Below are positions 1 through 8,234 of a stretch of 23,192 nucleotides of DNA, one piece after another; the first letter of the stretch is position 1, and the number at the start of each line of letters is the position of its first letter. A model generated the notes under the pieces. It was not told where the DNA came from and made no database searches. It saw only the letters and a list, made by a program, of their open reading frames with translations. Both the position numbers and the translations under genes were made by a program. Source of the stretch: a virus; the IMG/VR virus record IMGVR_UViG_3300010885_033104, positions 1-23,192 of that record. The stretch is one strand, 5' to 3'.

Positions 1-1055
1 ACACCAGAACCAGTAAAATTAATATCATTTACTGATTTGATGATTTGTGCTTTGTTGAATTGGATTCCAACAGCACCACCACCAAGAGAAGTAAGATCAA
101 ATGTTCCCTTTGTTCCCGAAAGAGAAGTGATTAACTTCTCAATCTTAGTAGAATCAAAACTTAAAGAACGCGCTTTTGCGTCATATACAAGGGGATATGA
201 TGCAGAGACAATACCAGCGGGTCCTGGTTCTCCTTGATCACCCTTCTCTCCTTGCTTTCCGGGTTTTCCGGGAGTTCCATCTTTACCGTCTTTTCCATCT
301 TTACCATTCTTACCATCTTTACCAGCAAGCCCATTTTCACCTTTATCTCCTTTTTCACCTTTTGCTCCGGTCGCGCCAGTGGAGCCGGGTTCGCCTTTGA
401 GTCCCGGTTCTCCACGATCACCCTTTGGTCCTTGCGAACCAGGCTTTCCATCCTTGCCTTGCTTACCAGAAGAACCGGGTTTACCTTGTAGTCCTTGAGG
501 ACCAACATCACCCTTTTCTCCTTGCTCGCCCTTCTCTCCGCGTTCTCCCTGAGGACCTTGAATTCCGGGGATACCTTGTTCACCAGTATCACCCTTCTCT
601 CCTTGATCCCCCTTATCTCCCTTTGCTCCACGATCACCAACAGAACCCTGAAATCCACGAGGACCTTGTTCGCCCTTTGGACCTCTTTCACCGGGGGTTC
701 CTTCTTCTACAATTCTCTGTTGAATTGTTTTATTCACGATAACAACCTTTGGTTCTTCTTCAAGAACTACAGGTTCAACATATGGATTAAAAGATTCTTG
801 AATTAGTTTAGTCGATCCCTGTAGTGTTAGTATCCCTTTTGGTGTGTTTATATTAACTACAGATAGACCAAAACCAACTTGCTGTATATCTCCAACCTCT
901 TCTGTTATTGTAACAACTGTTCCGGCATCCAAACCAAACTGATTATTGCAAAGAACAAACTTATCGCCAGCAATTGGTTTGCTAACAATAATCTTGGAAG
1001 AACCCTTTATTTCTTCCTTGAGTTCATTCTTGTTATAATCAAAAAAACTTTTCAT
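1..1055 (-). CDS. Collagen-like phage fibre protein (3' end outside window)
   Basis: An open frame runs from an ATG at 1055 to the window edge without a stop, giving 351 residues. Residues 1-118 form a non-repetitive N-terminal domain (starts MKSFFDYNKNELKEE) that presumably attaches to the virion. Residues 119-280 are 54 perfect Gly-X-Y triplets, rich in GEK, GDK, GPQ and GKD, and predict a collagen-type triple helix. Residues 281-351 start a globular, Gly- and Ser-containing C-terminal region that continues outside the window. Collagen-like stalks of this kind are known from tail or head fibres of many phages, so a host-contacting or capsid-decorating fibre is likely. The ATG overlaps the stop of the upstream 40-aa ORF (TAATG), suggesting coupled translation. 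The other long frames over this stretch are shadows of the repeat. Confidence 0.88.
   Translation of the reverse strand, partial: MKSFFDYNKNELKEEIKGSSKIIVSKPIAGDKFVLCNNQFGLDAGTVVTITEEVGDIQQVGFGLSVVNINTPKGILTLQGSTKLIQESFNPYVEPVVLEEEPKVVIVNKTIQQRIVEEGTPGERGPKGEQGPRGFQGSVGDRGAKGDKGDQGEKGDTGEQGIPGIQGPQGERGEKGEQGEKGDVGPQGLQGKPGSSGKQGKDGKPGSQGPKGDRGEPGLKGEPGSTGATGAKGEKGDKGENGLAGKDGKNGKDGKDGKDGTPGKPGKQGEKGDQGEPGPAGIVSASYPLVYDAKARSLSFDSTKIEKLITSLSGTKGTFDLTSLGGGAVGIQFNKAQIIKSVNDINFTGSG
216..701 (-). repeat. Gly-X-Y collagen-like coding repeat, 54 triplets
   Basis: These 486 bases encode 54 uninterrupted Gly-X-Y triplets. X and Y are mostly E, D, K, Q and P. Charged GEK/GDK triplets dominate, and a run of GKD-type triplets (GKD GKN GKD GKD GKD) lies near the C-terminal end. 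Phages lack eukaryotic-type prolyl hydroxylase, so helix stability probably comes from the charge pairs. The DNA is repetitive at the 9-base level but is not a CRISPR or tandem satellite. Confidence 0.93.
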
Positions 1056-1177
1056 TATGGGTGAAGAATTTTCTTCCTAGATTTATTCTGTATAATAAGT
1101 GATAGAACTTTCTTACCAGAAGAGTAAACCTGCTTACTGGTTACTATCTTATACTTTTCTGTTAGTTCTATCTTCAT
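1055..1177 (-). CDS. Small coupled ORF of 40 aa, function unknown
   Basis: ATG at 1177 to TAA at 1055-1057 gives 40 residues, starting MKIELTEKYKIVTSKQ. The peptide is lysine-rich (net basic) with no membrane segment or known motif. It fills the whole gap between the 134-aa gene and the fibre gene. Its ATG overlaps the upstream stop as ATGA, and its TAA overlaps the fibre start as TAATG. This exact fit in a phage with such junctions throughout is the main evidence that it is translated. It may be a real small virion or assembly protein, or a leader whose translation feeds ribosomes to the fibre start. I recognise no family. Confidence 0.6.
   Translation of the reverse strand: MKIELTEKYKIVTSKQVYSSGKKVLSLIIQNKSRKKILHP
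1063..1076 (-). promoter_or_regulatory. Short hairpin over the possible fibre-gene SD
   Basis: The arms GAAGAA and TTCTTC form a 5-6 bp stem 8 bases upstream of the fibre ATG, inside the 40-aa ORF. In the transcript the purine-rich AGGAAGA, the only Shine-Dalgarno-like stretch near this start, is partly in the stem. Ribosomes translating the 40-aa ORF would open it. The stem is short and the role is inference. Confidence 0.3.
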
Positions 1178-1578
1178 CGGGTTACTCTCGGGGAAGAATC
1201 AAATCGTCCTTCAAGCATTCTAACAATACCACCACCAGTTGTTCCTAGGATTCGGAGATCATAGACAAACTTACCAATTGGCATATTAGCCATACCAGTT
1301 CCAGTTCCTGTTAGGAAGATACCACCAGTATAACCAGTTACTCCGTCAACGGAGCAGTTTAGGGTTATACCACCATAACCACCAGTATTGCCTATAGTAC
1401 CACCACGGGGATTTGAAGTGAAGAAAGCAAGAACACCATCCATTTCATATGAACGGCGAACTTGCATTTCTGCTTTGTAATTGGTTAGATCAACCGGAGT
1501 ACCATTTTCATCCAAATAGCGAATGTGGAGGAAAAGATCTGAACCCTGCTCTGCTGGTATATCGTAATTGGCTGACAT
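1174..1578 (-). CDS. Putative phage structural protein, 134 aa
   Basis: The protein is 134 residues. The N-terminal half carries a pattern (QGSDLFLHIRYLDENGTP, then VDLTNYKAEMQVRRS) that resembles the beta-sandwich N-terminal domains of phage baseplate or fibre proteins of the BppU type. The C-terminal half is rich in Gly and Thr. There is no signal peptide or membrane segment. It is followed directly by the 40-aa ORF and the collagen-like fibre, so a virion or fibre-connected role fits. The ATG at 1578 has a strong SD (TTAGGAG, 7 bases upstream) that lies in a hairpin loop. The family assignment rests on pattern resemblance only; a hypothetical virion protein is the safe call. Confidence 0.7.
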   Translation of the reverse strand: MSANYDIPAEQGSDLFLHIRYLDENGTPVDLTNYKAEMQVRRSYEMDGVLAFFTSNPRGGTIGNTGGYGGITLNCSVDGVTGYTGGIFLTGTGTGMANMPIGKFVYDLRILGTTGGGIVRMLEGRFDSSPRVTR

Positions 1579-1599
1579 AGATTAGCTCCTAACTAATCT
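1579..1599 (-). promoter_or_regulatory. Hairpin presenting the SD of the 134-aa gene in its loop
   Basis: Arms AGATTAG (1579-1585) and CTAATCT (1593-1599) are perfect 7-bp complements around a 7-base loop. In the minus-strand transcript the loop reads TTAGGAG, a near-ideal Shine-Dalgarno, and the ATG follows the stem at once. The structure may display the SD to the ribosome or serve as a protein-binding site. A second, weaker stem (AGTTA/TAACT, 1604-1618) covers the stop of the upstream gene. Confidence 0.55.
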
Positions 1600-1605
1600 A
1601 TTTAG

Positions 1606-2814
1606 TTATCGGCTAACTCGTTCTTTTTGCTTGAAGGCTTTAACTTTCTTCTGTTCTTCCTTCTTTTCCATCTTTTTTTCTACTTTAGTCTCTAATTGCT
1701 TCATTTTAATATCAGTAATTAGTCGCTCATATTCCTTGAAATTATTCTTTACTCTTTCCAGTTCTTTTTCTGGTATGAGTTTACGATCAATTAGAGCCCT
1801 GCAAGCGTTATAACCTTCTTCGATCTTTCCAGCATAGAAAGCAGTGCTTCCGATTTCATCCAAAATACCATAACGATAAACATCAGTATCGATAAACAGA
1901 ATGTCATCCTTTGGATATGGAATCTCAGCAGCCATACGGGCAAATGCATAAGATAGTGCTGGTTTACCATTCAGTCGATAGATTCTAGCAATCTGATAGA
2001 ATGGTTCTGCTCTTGTTGGACGAGCATTATATGCATCAAGGAATGCTTGTTGAATCTCAACCCAAGGCTTATTCTGCAACGCACGACACATAGCAATTCG
2101 GTAGATTGAGTAATATATTTCTTCTGGCCATCCACCCATCTCTACGCGTTTAACATATGCCTCTTCTGCTTTGTCCCATTGATGAGAGTCAAAGTAACTC
2201 TGTCCGAGATAGAACTGATAACGAACATTGGTTGGTTCATCGATCAGTGCTTTTTCTAGAAGTTCTGCATCCTTCTTATACTTTTCAACTGGATCGATGC
2301 CAACATTTCTTGCACCCATAGTACGGGCAACTACTCTGTATCCATCAATCAGTCGTTGAATATTTGGAGTCTTTCCTTCGATGCTTGGATATTCATGAAG
2401 TACACCATAGTACTTCCATCCAGAATTGGCTTTAAAGATCTGAGTTCTCCACCAAGAAAAATCACCGCGTCCCATTAGAACGGCATAACCATCTGCGTCT
2501 TTGATTTGATCTAATGGGAACTTACCTTCGAGATAATCGTCTGCATCGATCATGAAGATATAATCGGCTTTACCATCGCATAGTTGAAGGGCTTCTGTTC
2601 TGTTGTGTCCGAAACTTACCCACGGACGCTCAATGAGTTCTCCGGGAATACCCTTCTCTGCAAAATAGTTTTTGATTAGTTCTTGGGTTCCATCTGTAGA
2701 ACCTGTATCAACAATGACCCAGTAATCAATTTGGTCATGTATTGTATCAAAGCATTCTTTGATAATGTGCGTTTCGTTTTTTACGATCATTGATAAACAT
2801 AATTTAGGCTGCAT
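1606..2814 (-). CDS. Family 2 glycosyltransferase with TPR-like region and charged tail
   Basis: The protein is 402 residues from the ATG at 2814, chosen because GGTGGAG lies 6 bases upstream; the frame also has an upstream GTG at 2826. It begins as a GT2 enzyme ([25 protein letters not shown] near residue 36, catalytic DADD at 90-93), the pattern of glycosyltransferases that act on surface glycans. Residues about 170-340 contain helical, TPR-like repeats ([22 protein letters not shown]). The last ~45 residues are a Lys/Glu-rich probable coiled coil. Its start and SD lie within the last codons of gmd. GC content is higher than in the middle of the cluster and resembles gmd and the structural genes. 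Sugar and acceptor are unknown. It borders the fibre genes, so virion glycosylation is possible. Confidence 0.85.
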   Translation of the reverse strand: MQPKLCLSMIVKNETHIIKECFDTIHDQIDYWVIVDTGSTDGTQELIKNYFAEKGIPGELIERPWVSFGHNRTEALQLCDGKADYIFMIDADDYLEGKFPLDQIKDADGYAVLMGRGDFSWWRTQIFKANSGWKYYGVLHEYPSIEGKTPNIQRLIDGYRVVARTMGARNVGIDPVEKYKKDAELLEKALIDEPTNVRYQFYLGQSYFDSHQWDKAEEAYVKRVEMGGWPEEIYYSIYRIAMCRALQNKPWVEIQQAFLDAYNARPTRAEPFYQIARIYRLNGKPALSYAFARMAAEIPYPKDDILFIDTDVYRYGILDEIGSTAFYAGKIEEGYNACRALIDRKLIPEKELERVKNNFKEYERLITDIKMKQLETKVEKKMEKKEEQKKVKAFKQKERVSR

Positions 2815-3856
2815 GAAAATCTCCACCTTTATTTAGGGCCTGGTGTGAATGGATTATAAACTCTTTCCGTCCAAGTTCGAAGTCGTGATCAACCATCATC
2901 TTAATGAGATCATCAACACTAGTTGTTGGTTCCCATCCAAGTTTTTCTTTGGCTTTTGAATAGTCACCAAGTAGTTGATCTACCTCTGCTGGTCTGTAAT
3001 ACCGTTCATCTACCTCAACATATTGTCTATAGTCCATTCCTTTTAGAGCAAATGCTTTTTCACAGAATTCTTTTACAGATATCATTTTATTAGTGGCAAT
3101 AACATAATCATCTGGTTGTTCTTGTTGTAGCATCATCCACATTGCCTGAACATAATCACCAGCAAATCCCCAATCACGATATGAATCTAGATTACCAAGA
3201 TATAGTTTCTTTTGTAATCCTTGATATATTCTTCCAATTGCTCGTGTGATCTTTCTTGTGACAAATGTTTCTCCACGACGAGGACTTTCGTGGTTGAAAA
3301 GAATACCACAGGAAGCATGAATACCATAACTCTCTCTATAATTTACAGTGAGATAATGTCCATACACCTTTGCACAACCATATGGAGAACGAGGGTAGAA
3401 TGGAGTTGTTTCTTTCTGTGGTACTTCCTGTACCTTACCAAACATCTCACTGCTTGATGCTTGGTAATAACGAATCTTCTTTCCGACTCGTTGTTCGTAT
3501 TCACGAATGGCTTCTAGAACATGAAGAGTTCCAATACCATCGACTTGTCCAGTATAAACAGGAGCATCAAACGAAACACGAACATGGCTCTGTGCGCCTA
3601 GATTGTATATCTCGTCTGGATTATGTTTATTAATCACATTTGAAACTGTATTGTAATCCGTGAGATCACCATAATGCAAAAATAGAGTCTTATTGTAGAT
3701 CTCTTGGTTTTCAATTAGATGTTCTAATCTTGCAGTATTAAATGAAGAAGAACGACGAATGATTCCATGTACGATATAGCCTTTTGACAAAAGAAGTTCT
3801 GCCAAATAAGAGCCATCTTGTCCAGAAATACCAGTAATAATAGCAACTTTAGTCAT
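2804..3856 (-). CDS. gmd: GDP-mannose 4,6-dehydratase
   Basis: The 350-residue protein has the usual GMD length and motifs: the NADP-binding [12 protein letters not shown] at residues 9-20, RRSSSFN at 34-40, ASSSEMFG at 133-140 with the catalytic Ser/Glu, and the Y159-x3-K163 pair. It also has the family stretch [17 protein letters not shown]. It converts GDP-D-mannose to GDP-4-keto-6-deoxy-D-mannose, the precursor of GDP-L-fucose, GDP-rhamnose, perosamine and colitose. Its start overlaps the upstream SDR gene as ATGA. With that SDR as a possible reductase and the two GT10-like transferases near 17.4-19.1 kb, a fucose-type pathway is plausible. GDP-mannose must come from the host, since no ManC or ManB is in the window. 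Confidence 0.96.
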   Translation of the reverse strand: MTKVAIITGISGQDGSYLAELLLSKGYIVHGIIRRSSSFNTARLEHLIENQEIYNKTLFLHYGDLTDYNTVSNVINKHNPDEIYNLGAQSHVRVSFDAPVYTGQVDGIGTLHVLEAIREYEQRVGKKIRYYQASSSEMFGKVQEVPQKETTPFYPRSPYGCAKVYGHYLTVNYRESYGIHASCGILFNHESPRRGETFVTRKITRAIGRIYQGLQKKLYLGNLDSYRDWGFAGDYVQAMWMMLQQEQPDDYVIATNKMISVKEFCEKAFALKGMDYRQYVEVDERYYRPAEVDQLLGDYSKAKEKLGWEPTTSVDDLIKMMVDHDFELGRKEFIIHSHQALNKGGDFHAA

Positions 3857-4629
3857 AATATAGTTTCACTCAATTTATTAAATGTCTCACGAATACCATC
3901 AGATGTACCAATTACATTTATTGGTAGATCAGAACCACCACAATAGAAATCAAATTTCTTTTTATCCTGAATTACTACAGGAACTTTATGTGATCCTAAT
4001 GTATTTATGAAGTTTGCTATGTTCTGTAAAGTATATTTGTGTTCATATGAGCAATTAATGTCTTGTTCCAACCCATCATTTATCATGTAGTATTCTACTA
4101 AAGAAATAAGATCTTTCATATAAAAGAAATCCATTATCTTATTTGCATGAATAACCATTGGTTCTTTTTTAAGATAACGAATTATATTTGATTTTATAAA
4201 ACGGGTATCTAATTCATTGTGATCAAAAACGGCGAATATTCTCAGATTGTAGAAATTTGAATACTCTAAAATTCTTTTTGCAATTTCTCGTTTACTATTG
4301 GCATATAGAGTATCGCCATGAAATATTTCAGCACCAGAACCAAATGTTATTAATTTAGAAAAATGATGTTTATTTGCAACCAAATTATCAAACATTGCAA
4401 GGTTTTGTTCAAAAACTGTATCTTCGTCTTTTTTTAATCTTGTTCCACCAACTATAGCAGTATGAAGAACAATATCAAACTTTTGTTTATCAAAGAAAGA
4501 ACATGTATTATCATAATTAGTCAGATCAAAGTTTTTCCTAGTTATTGATATTATATTGTGTTTATCTTTTAAACTGTTATACAAACTTTTTGCAATATAA
4601 CCATTTCCACCAGTAATCAATATGTTCAT
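3853..4629 (-). CDS. NAD(P)-dependent SDR, nucleotide-sugar reductase/epimerase-like
   Basis: The 258-residue extended-SDR protein has the nucleotide-binding GGNGYIA at residues 7-13 (last Gly replaced by Ala), FGSGAEIF near 96-103 and a Y109-A-N-S-K113 catalytic pair. Overlapping ATGA junctions on both sides place it in one unit with gmd and the HAD gene. Directly upstream of gmd, it could be the GDP-4-keto-6-deoxymannose reductase or epimerase-reductase (GDP-fucose synthase role). However, it is shorter than typical Fcl (about 320 aa) and has Ala where Fcl has its conserved Cys after the Ser. The exact product is therefore open. The gene is very AT-rich compared with gmd next door. Confidence 0.82.
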   Translation of the reverse strand: MNILITGGNGYIAKSLYNSLKDKHNIISITRKNFDLTNYDNTCSFFDKQKFDIVLHTAIVGGTRLKKDEDTVFEQNLAMFDNLVANKHHFSKLITFGSGAEIFHGDTLYANSKREIAKRILEYSNFYNLRIFAVFDHNELDTRFIKSNIIRYLKKEPMVIHANKIMDFFYMKDLISLVEYYMINDGLEQDINCSYEHKYTLQNIANFINTLGSHKVPVVIQDKKKFDFYCGGSDLPINVIGTSDGIRETFNKLSETIL

Positions 4630-5015
4630 TTTAATAAATTTATTTCCTTATAAGTTTGATTCCAATTTTCAAATTTTATAGCCTTGTCATCAACATAAGC
4701 CAATGCATGTGGTTTTTGAAAAGTTATATCATGTATATACTGTTTAATTTTATACTTTTCCAACCATTCCCATATTAAATCTATACCAGTTTTACCATTT
4801 ATTAATGGTCTATTTGGATTTGCTTTACATGTATAAATTATTATTGTATATTGCTTAGATATTTTTTCAATAAATTCTAATGCCCCATCAATAGGATTTC
4901 CATAAATTGTTCCATCATGGAATCCCAAATTATCATTATGAAGTACTCCATCAAAATCAACACATATAACATTTTTTGAATTTTGTATTTGTGATAAAAA
5001 GTCTTTAGTGTTCAT
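4626..5015 (-). CDS. Small HAD-family phosphatase
   Basis: From the ATG at 5015 the protein has 129 residues; the longer frame begins with TTG at 5045 and overlaps the upstream gene, so I prefer the ATG. HAD motifs are clear: I: VDFDGV with D20 and D22; II: IIIYTC with T62; III: K101-P; IV: YVDDKAI with D109 and D110. There is no room for a large cap domain, as in small phosphatases that act on sugar phosphates or on macromolecule ends. It sits between the PRTase fusion gene and the SDR/gmd pair, with an ATGA overlap to the SDR. A sugar-phosphate or phosphoribosyl-product phosphatase is the natural guess, but the substrate is unknown. Confidence 0.8.
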   Translation of the reverse strand: MNTKDFLSQIQNSKNVICVDFDGVLHNDNLGFHDGTIYGNPIDGALEFIEKISKQYTIIIYTCKANPNRPLINGKTGIDLIWEWLEKYKIKQYIHDITFQKPHALAYVDDKAIKFENWNQTYKEINLLK

Positions 5016-5019
5016 ATTA

Positions 5020-6432
5020 TTAAGAAAAACAACAAATGTGTTCAAATCCAGAGGAAGAAAGAATATCTTTAAAGGAATTTAAATCTTGAAAAACTATGCC
5101 ATTGACTCCAAAATACGAAACTAAATCATCTAGTGTCTTGTGTTCACACAATAAGTCACGATCTGGTTGCATATTTAATTTACATTTGTTTTTACACATA
5201 GGACTTGCAATGAAAAAATAAATGTTTGCCACTGAAGTATTCTGTAGCAAATTTCTAACAATTTTTAATGTTTGTCCGGTAAAAATGGCTTCATCAACAA
5301 TTCCAATAGTTTTACCATTTATTAGATCTGGTATCAACCCAAGTTTACAGTTAATAAACTGCTTTCTCTTTTCCGCATCATTTATATCAAAACTTCTACC
5401 AATTTCCGACTGCTTATAGAAAGCCTCTAAATATGGTTTATTTAAACTATGAGCCAATCCCTGAGCATAGTATTTACCCGTTTCTGGAATTGGTACTATT
5501 GCATCCAATTTATTAATAATATTGGTCGGAATATTTTTCCCAAGAGAACAACCTAGATTATATCTCCAATTTGCCACACTGTTATCATTTGCAATTTCAT
5601 TTGGTTTTTTCCGATATATCAAATTTAAAGGACATTTTGTTTGTTTATTAACATATGAATACAAATCTGTATTTATAAAATCGGTCTGAATATATGACAA
5701 TGTAACTGGTCTTGATACATCATCTTTAAATTCTATTACATTTGAATTAGATGAATTTGAAATAATATCATTAATAACATCATCAGCCAAATTTAATGAA
5801 AATTCATTTAAACTTTCTTCTTTGCATATATCAAATAGTTTTTCAGTATTATTTAAAATCTCTATGGGATTGGTTTGTAAATTAGAATTTACATAAGTGC
5901 AATATGACGAAAATTTATAAACCAAATCTGTTTCACGATTAAGTAAAGTTTCAATTTGGTTCAATCGGCTTTGATACCATTTTTTACTTGACATATTACT
6001 TAATTCAGTTTGATCATTGCTTCCTTTACAAATATGTAATGGATTTTTTATGGCAATAAAAATTAACTTGATACTTGATTTTTTGATTTGTTTTAATACA
6101 TCTATAAATTGTAAATATTTTTCTTGTGAAAGAAAAAGAAGTATTTCACTTGTAAAAATTAAAGTATCCGAATTATGCAGATTTATTAATCCTTGTATCT
6201 TATTGTAAGATTCCAAATGAATATTAAAAGTAGTATCATCAATACAGGAAAAATATTCTTGTGTAAAATCATGTTCGTGATCTATTCTTTTTATTTTATA
6301 ATTTCTTTTCATTATTTCATATAATCGTTTAGAAAATAAAAAATTACCACCGAGTAGTAAAAAATTAAACTCTTTGGGAAAAAATAAATTAAGATCTTTG
6401 TCGATTTTAGTTTTCATAATATTTAAATACAT
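5020..6432 (-). CDS. Degenerate Rossmann/SDR domain fused to a PurF-type phosphoribosyltransferase
   Basis: The protein is 470 residues from the ATG at 6432; an ATG at 6417 is an alternative, and neither has a well-spaced SD. Residues about 22-185 look like a decayed extended SDR: LLLGGNFLFSKRL in place of GxxGxxG, and a remnant Y153-x2-R helix without the YxxxK pair. Residues about 235-470 match the C-terminal half of amidophosphoribosyltransferase. They include DAIVPIPETGKYYAQGLA, the QSEIGRSF segment, the PRPP loop IVDEAIFTGQT (377-388) and an ending FEHICCFS like the PurF CxxCF end. The N-terminal glutaminase domain of PurF, with its catalytic Cys, is absent. So it probably binds PRPP and may use ammonia or another nucleophile. 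I know of no sugar pathway where this fusion is standard. It is among the most AT-rich genes here. Confidence 0.8.
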   Translation of the reverse strand: MYLNIMKTKIDKDLNLFFPKEFNFLLLGGNFLFSKRLYEIMKRNYKIKRIDHEHDFTQEYFSCIDDTTFNIHLESYNKIQGLINLHNSDTLIFTSEILLFLSQEKYLQFIDVLKQIKKSSIKLIFIAIKNPLHICKGSNDQTELSNMSSKKWYQSRLNQIETLLNRETDLVYKFSSYCTYVNSNLQTNPIEILNNTEKLFDICKEESLNEFSLNLADDVINDIISNSSNSNVIEFKDDVSRPVTLSYIQTDFINTDLYSYVNKQTKCPLNLIYRKKPNEIANDNSVANWRYNLGCSLGKNIPTNIINKLDAIVPIPETGKYYAQGLAHSLNKPYLEAFYKQSEIGRSFDINDAEKRKQFINCKLGLIPDLINGKTIGIVDEAIFTGQTLKIVRNLLQNTSVANIYFFIASPMCKNKCKLNMQPDRDLLCEHKTLDDLVSYFGVNGIVFQDLNSFKDILSSSGFEHICCFS

Positions 6433-8233
6433 TTTCCTTCATTTCATCTTCTGAAAGAAAAGGATACATGTCTTCTAATGATGGTGTATGAAATTTTCCA
6501 TCTTCTAATAATTTAGATTGCAGTTTAGGTTGAAATTGTTCATTTGGTTCTGTGACAATTTCACAAATTAGAGGTCCTTTAGCAGCATATACTTCAGTTA
6601 TTTTAGAATCAAGTTCAGCAATATTATCTATCTTTATAAATTTAATCCCATATCCATATGCAATTTTTTCTGCTGATGGAAAACTAATTCCACTATCTGA
6701 ATTAGCACCACAATATCCTTTTTCTTTGGCTTTAAACATTGACACTTGTGTCTGTTTAATAGAATGATATCCATCATTATTAATCCAAAATATTTTAATG
6801 TTTAGGTTGTTATGGATTATTGTTTGTAATTCTTGCAAATTCATTTGTATTGATCCATCTCCTTCAATGCAAATAATTTGCTTCTCTTTACTGTCCGCAT
6901 ATGCCGCACCAATTGCTGCCGCTATTCCATAGCCCATGCTTGATGCTCCAGCATTTGTGAATACTCTTTGACCCTTTTTTACTTCTATTGCCTGTAATCC
7001 CACAACACATGCGGCTCCATTAGCCAATACAACTACATCATCATGTTGCAGAGAATTAGACAAAGATTTAATAAAAGAATAAACACTAATTGGAGATATA
7101 CTTTTTGCGTGTTGTTCAGTTACTACTGGATATTTATTATTTATATCACGACACCAATTATTCCATTTTTTGGCTGAGTGGTGTGTAGAAGAATATTTGC
7201 AATTATTAATGGAGTTTAAGAATGTCTTTATATCTGACTGAATAGGATAATCAATCTTGACAGTAGGTTTAATTAATTCATATCTATCGGCATCTACTGC
7301 TATCTTGTACGCATTCTTTGCGAAGTTTTTCCAAGCATAACTTATTTGCCTAATTGAAAACTGACACCCTAATGCCAAAACAAAATCAGCATTTTGTAAT
7401 ACAAAGTTTCCACCTCTATCCCCAATCGTTCCCGGATGCCCCGCATAATATTCATGATCTCTCCAAATTAAATCATTTGAATTCCATTCAGTAACTACTG
7501 GGATTTTAAGACGGAAAACAGTCTCCAAGAAATCATCATATGAGTCAGACATTCTGATACCATAACCAGCAAGGATTACTGGTTTTTTAGCATTGTTCAA
7601 TTTATCAAAAATGTGAGTTAATACTTCATCACTAATTGCATCAGGCACACCAGCCTGTTCTGAGACAAAATTAAAATGCACTAATTCATCTTCATTTACC
7701 ATTGCAGATTGAATATCTAAAGGAATGTCCAACCAAACTGGACCCTTTCTTCCACTTTGTGCTAAATGAATACTTTTCTCTAAATGATAGGCAATATATT
7801 TTGGATCTGTAATCATAACAGCATACTTAGTCATACACTTAACGCTGTCGATAATATTAAATTCTTGGAATCCAAGTTGTCGCAATGGTAGTGGTGTTGA
7901 ATGTAAAGTAGTATTGAGATTCATCTGTCCCGATAAAACAATCATCGGAACAGAATCCAACCAAGCACCCAATACTCCAGTTACAGCATTAGTAGAACCA
8001 GGTCCTGATGTTACACATACTAAGCCAGGTTTCCCAGATACTCTTGCATATCCTTCAGCAGCCATGGCACAGGCTTGTTCATGATGGTTATAAATGCACT
8101 CAATTTGATCATTATGACCAAAACTGTCATTCATGTGCATCGCACCACCACCAGTAACAACAAAGCATTTATTGATATTGTGCTTTATGAAGAAATTAAC
8201 AATATAATCAGAAACTTTAATTGTTTTATTCAT
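6407..8233 (-). CDS. TPP-dependent acetolactate-synthase-like enzyme
   Basis: The 608-residue protein has the full three-domain layout of the acetolactate synthase/pyruvate decarboxylase family. The N-terminal domain holds the catalytic Glu (E52 in NHHEQACAMAAEGYAR) and the TSGPGSTNAVTGVLGAW segment. The middle domain is at about 195-345. The C-terminal TPP/Mg site has GDGS at 458-461 and NN at 485-486. Such enzymes decarboxylate a 2-keto acid and transfer the two-carbon unit to an acceptor. In sugar clusters, YerE-type members add this unit to C4 of a CDP-4-keto-3,6-dideoxyhexose, and the E1-like gene at 12.5-13.8 kb could make such an acceptor. It ends over the PRTase start (26-base overlap) and follows the aldolase gene by 1 base. 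A true ilvB role is less likely, as no small subunit is present. Confidence 0.9.
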   Translation of the reverse strand: MNKTIKVSDYIVNFFIKHNINKCFVVTGGGAMHMNDSFGHNDQIECIYNHHEQACAMAAEGYARVSGKPGLVCVTSGPGSTNAVTGVLGAWLDSVPMIVLSGQMNLNTTLHSTPLPLRQLGFQEFNIIDSVKCMTKYAVMITDPKYIAYHLEKSIHLAQSGRKGPVWLDIPLDIQSAMVNEDELVHFNFVSEQAGVPDAISDEVLTHIFDKLNNAKKPVILAGYGIRMSDSYDDFLETVFRLKIPVVTEWNSNDLIWRDHEYYAGHPGTIGDRGGNFVLQNADFVLALGCQFSIRQISYAWKNFAKNAYKIAVDADRYELIKPTVKIDYPIQSDIKTFLNSINNCKYSSTHHSAKKWNNWCRDINNKYPVVTEQHAKSISPISVYSFIKSLSNSLQHDDVVVLANGAACVVGLQAIEVKKGQRVFTNAGASSMGYGIAAAIGAAYADSKEKQIICIEGDGSIQMNLQELQTIIHNNLNIKIFWINNDGYHSIKQTQVSMFKAKEKGYCGANSDSGISFPSAEKIAYGYGIKFIKIDNIAELDSKITEVYAAKGPLICEIVTEPNEQFQPKLQSKLLEDGKFHTPSLEDMYPFLSEDEMKENVFKYYEN

Positions 8234-8234
8234 T

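Noticed and set aside
161-691. A 176-residue open frame on the minus strand over the collagen-like region
   Set aside because: It is an off-frame reading of the 9-base Gly-X-Y repeat. The frame from 1055 gives perfect collagen triplets and continues to the window edge.
216-701. Repeat array that could be taken for CRISPR or tandem DNA repeats
   Set aside because: The period is 9 bases, there are no spacers, and it encodes Gly-X-Y triplets in one frame.
37-806. Several plus-strand open frames over the fibre gene
   Set aside because: They mirror the repetitive fibre gene and have no SD or recognisable domain. All supported genes lie on the minus strand.
5670-5677. Exact TATAAATA (T4 late promoter) on the minus strand
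   Set aside because: It lies inside the PRTase gene in very AT-rich sequence, where such 8-mers arise by chance; another is at 7138-7145 inside the TPP gene.
6407-8233. Acetolactate synthase (ilvB) for branched-chain amino acid synthesis
   Set aside because: No small subunit or other ilv gene is near, and the neighbours are sugar enzymes; a YerE-like role fits better.
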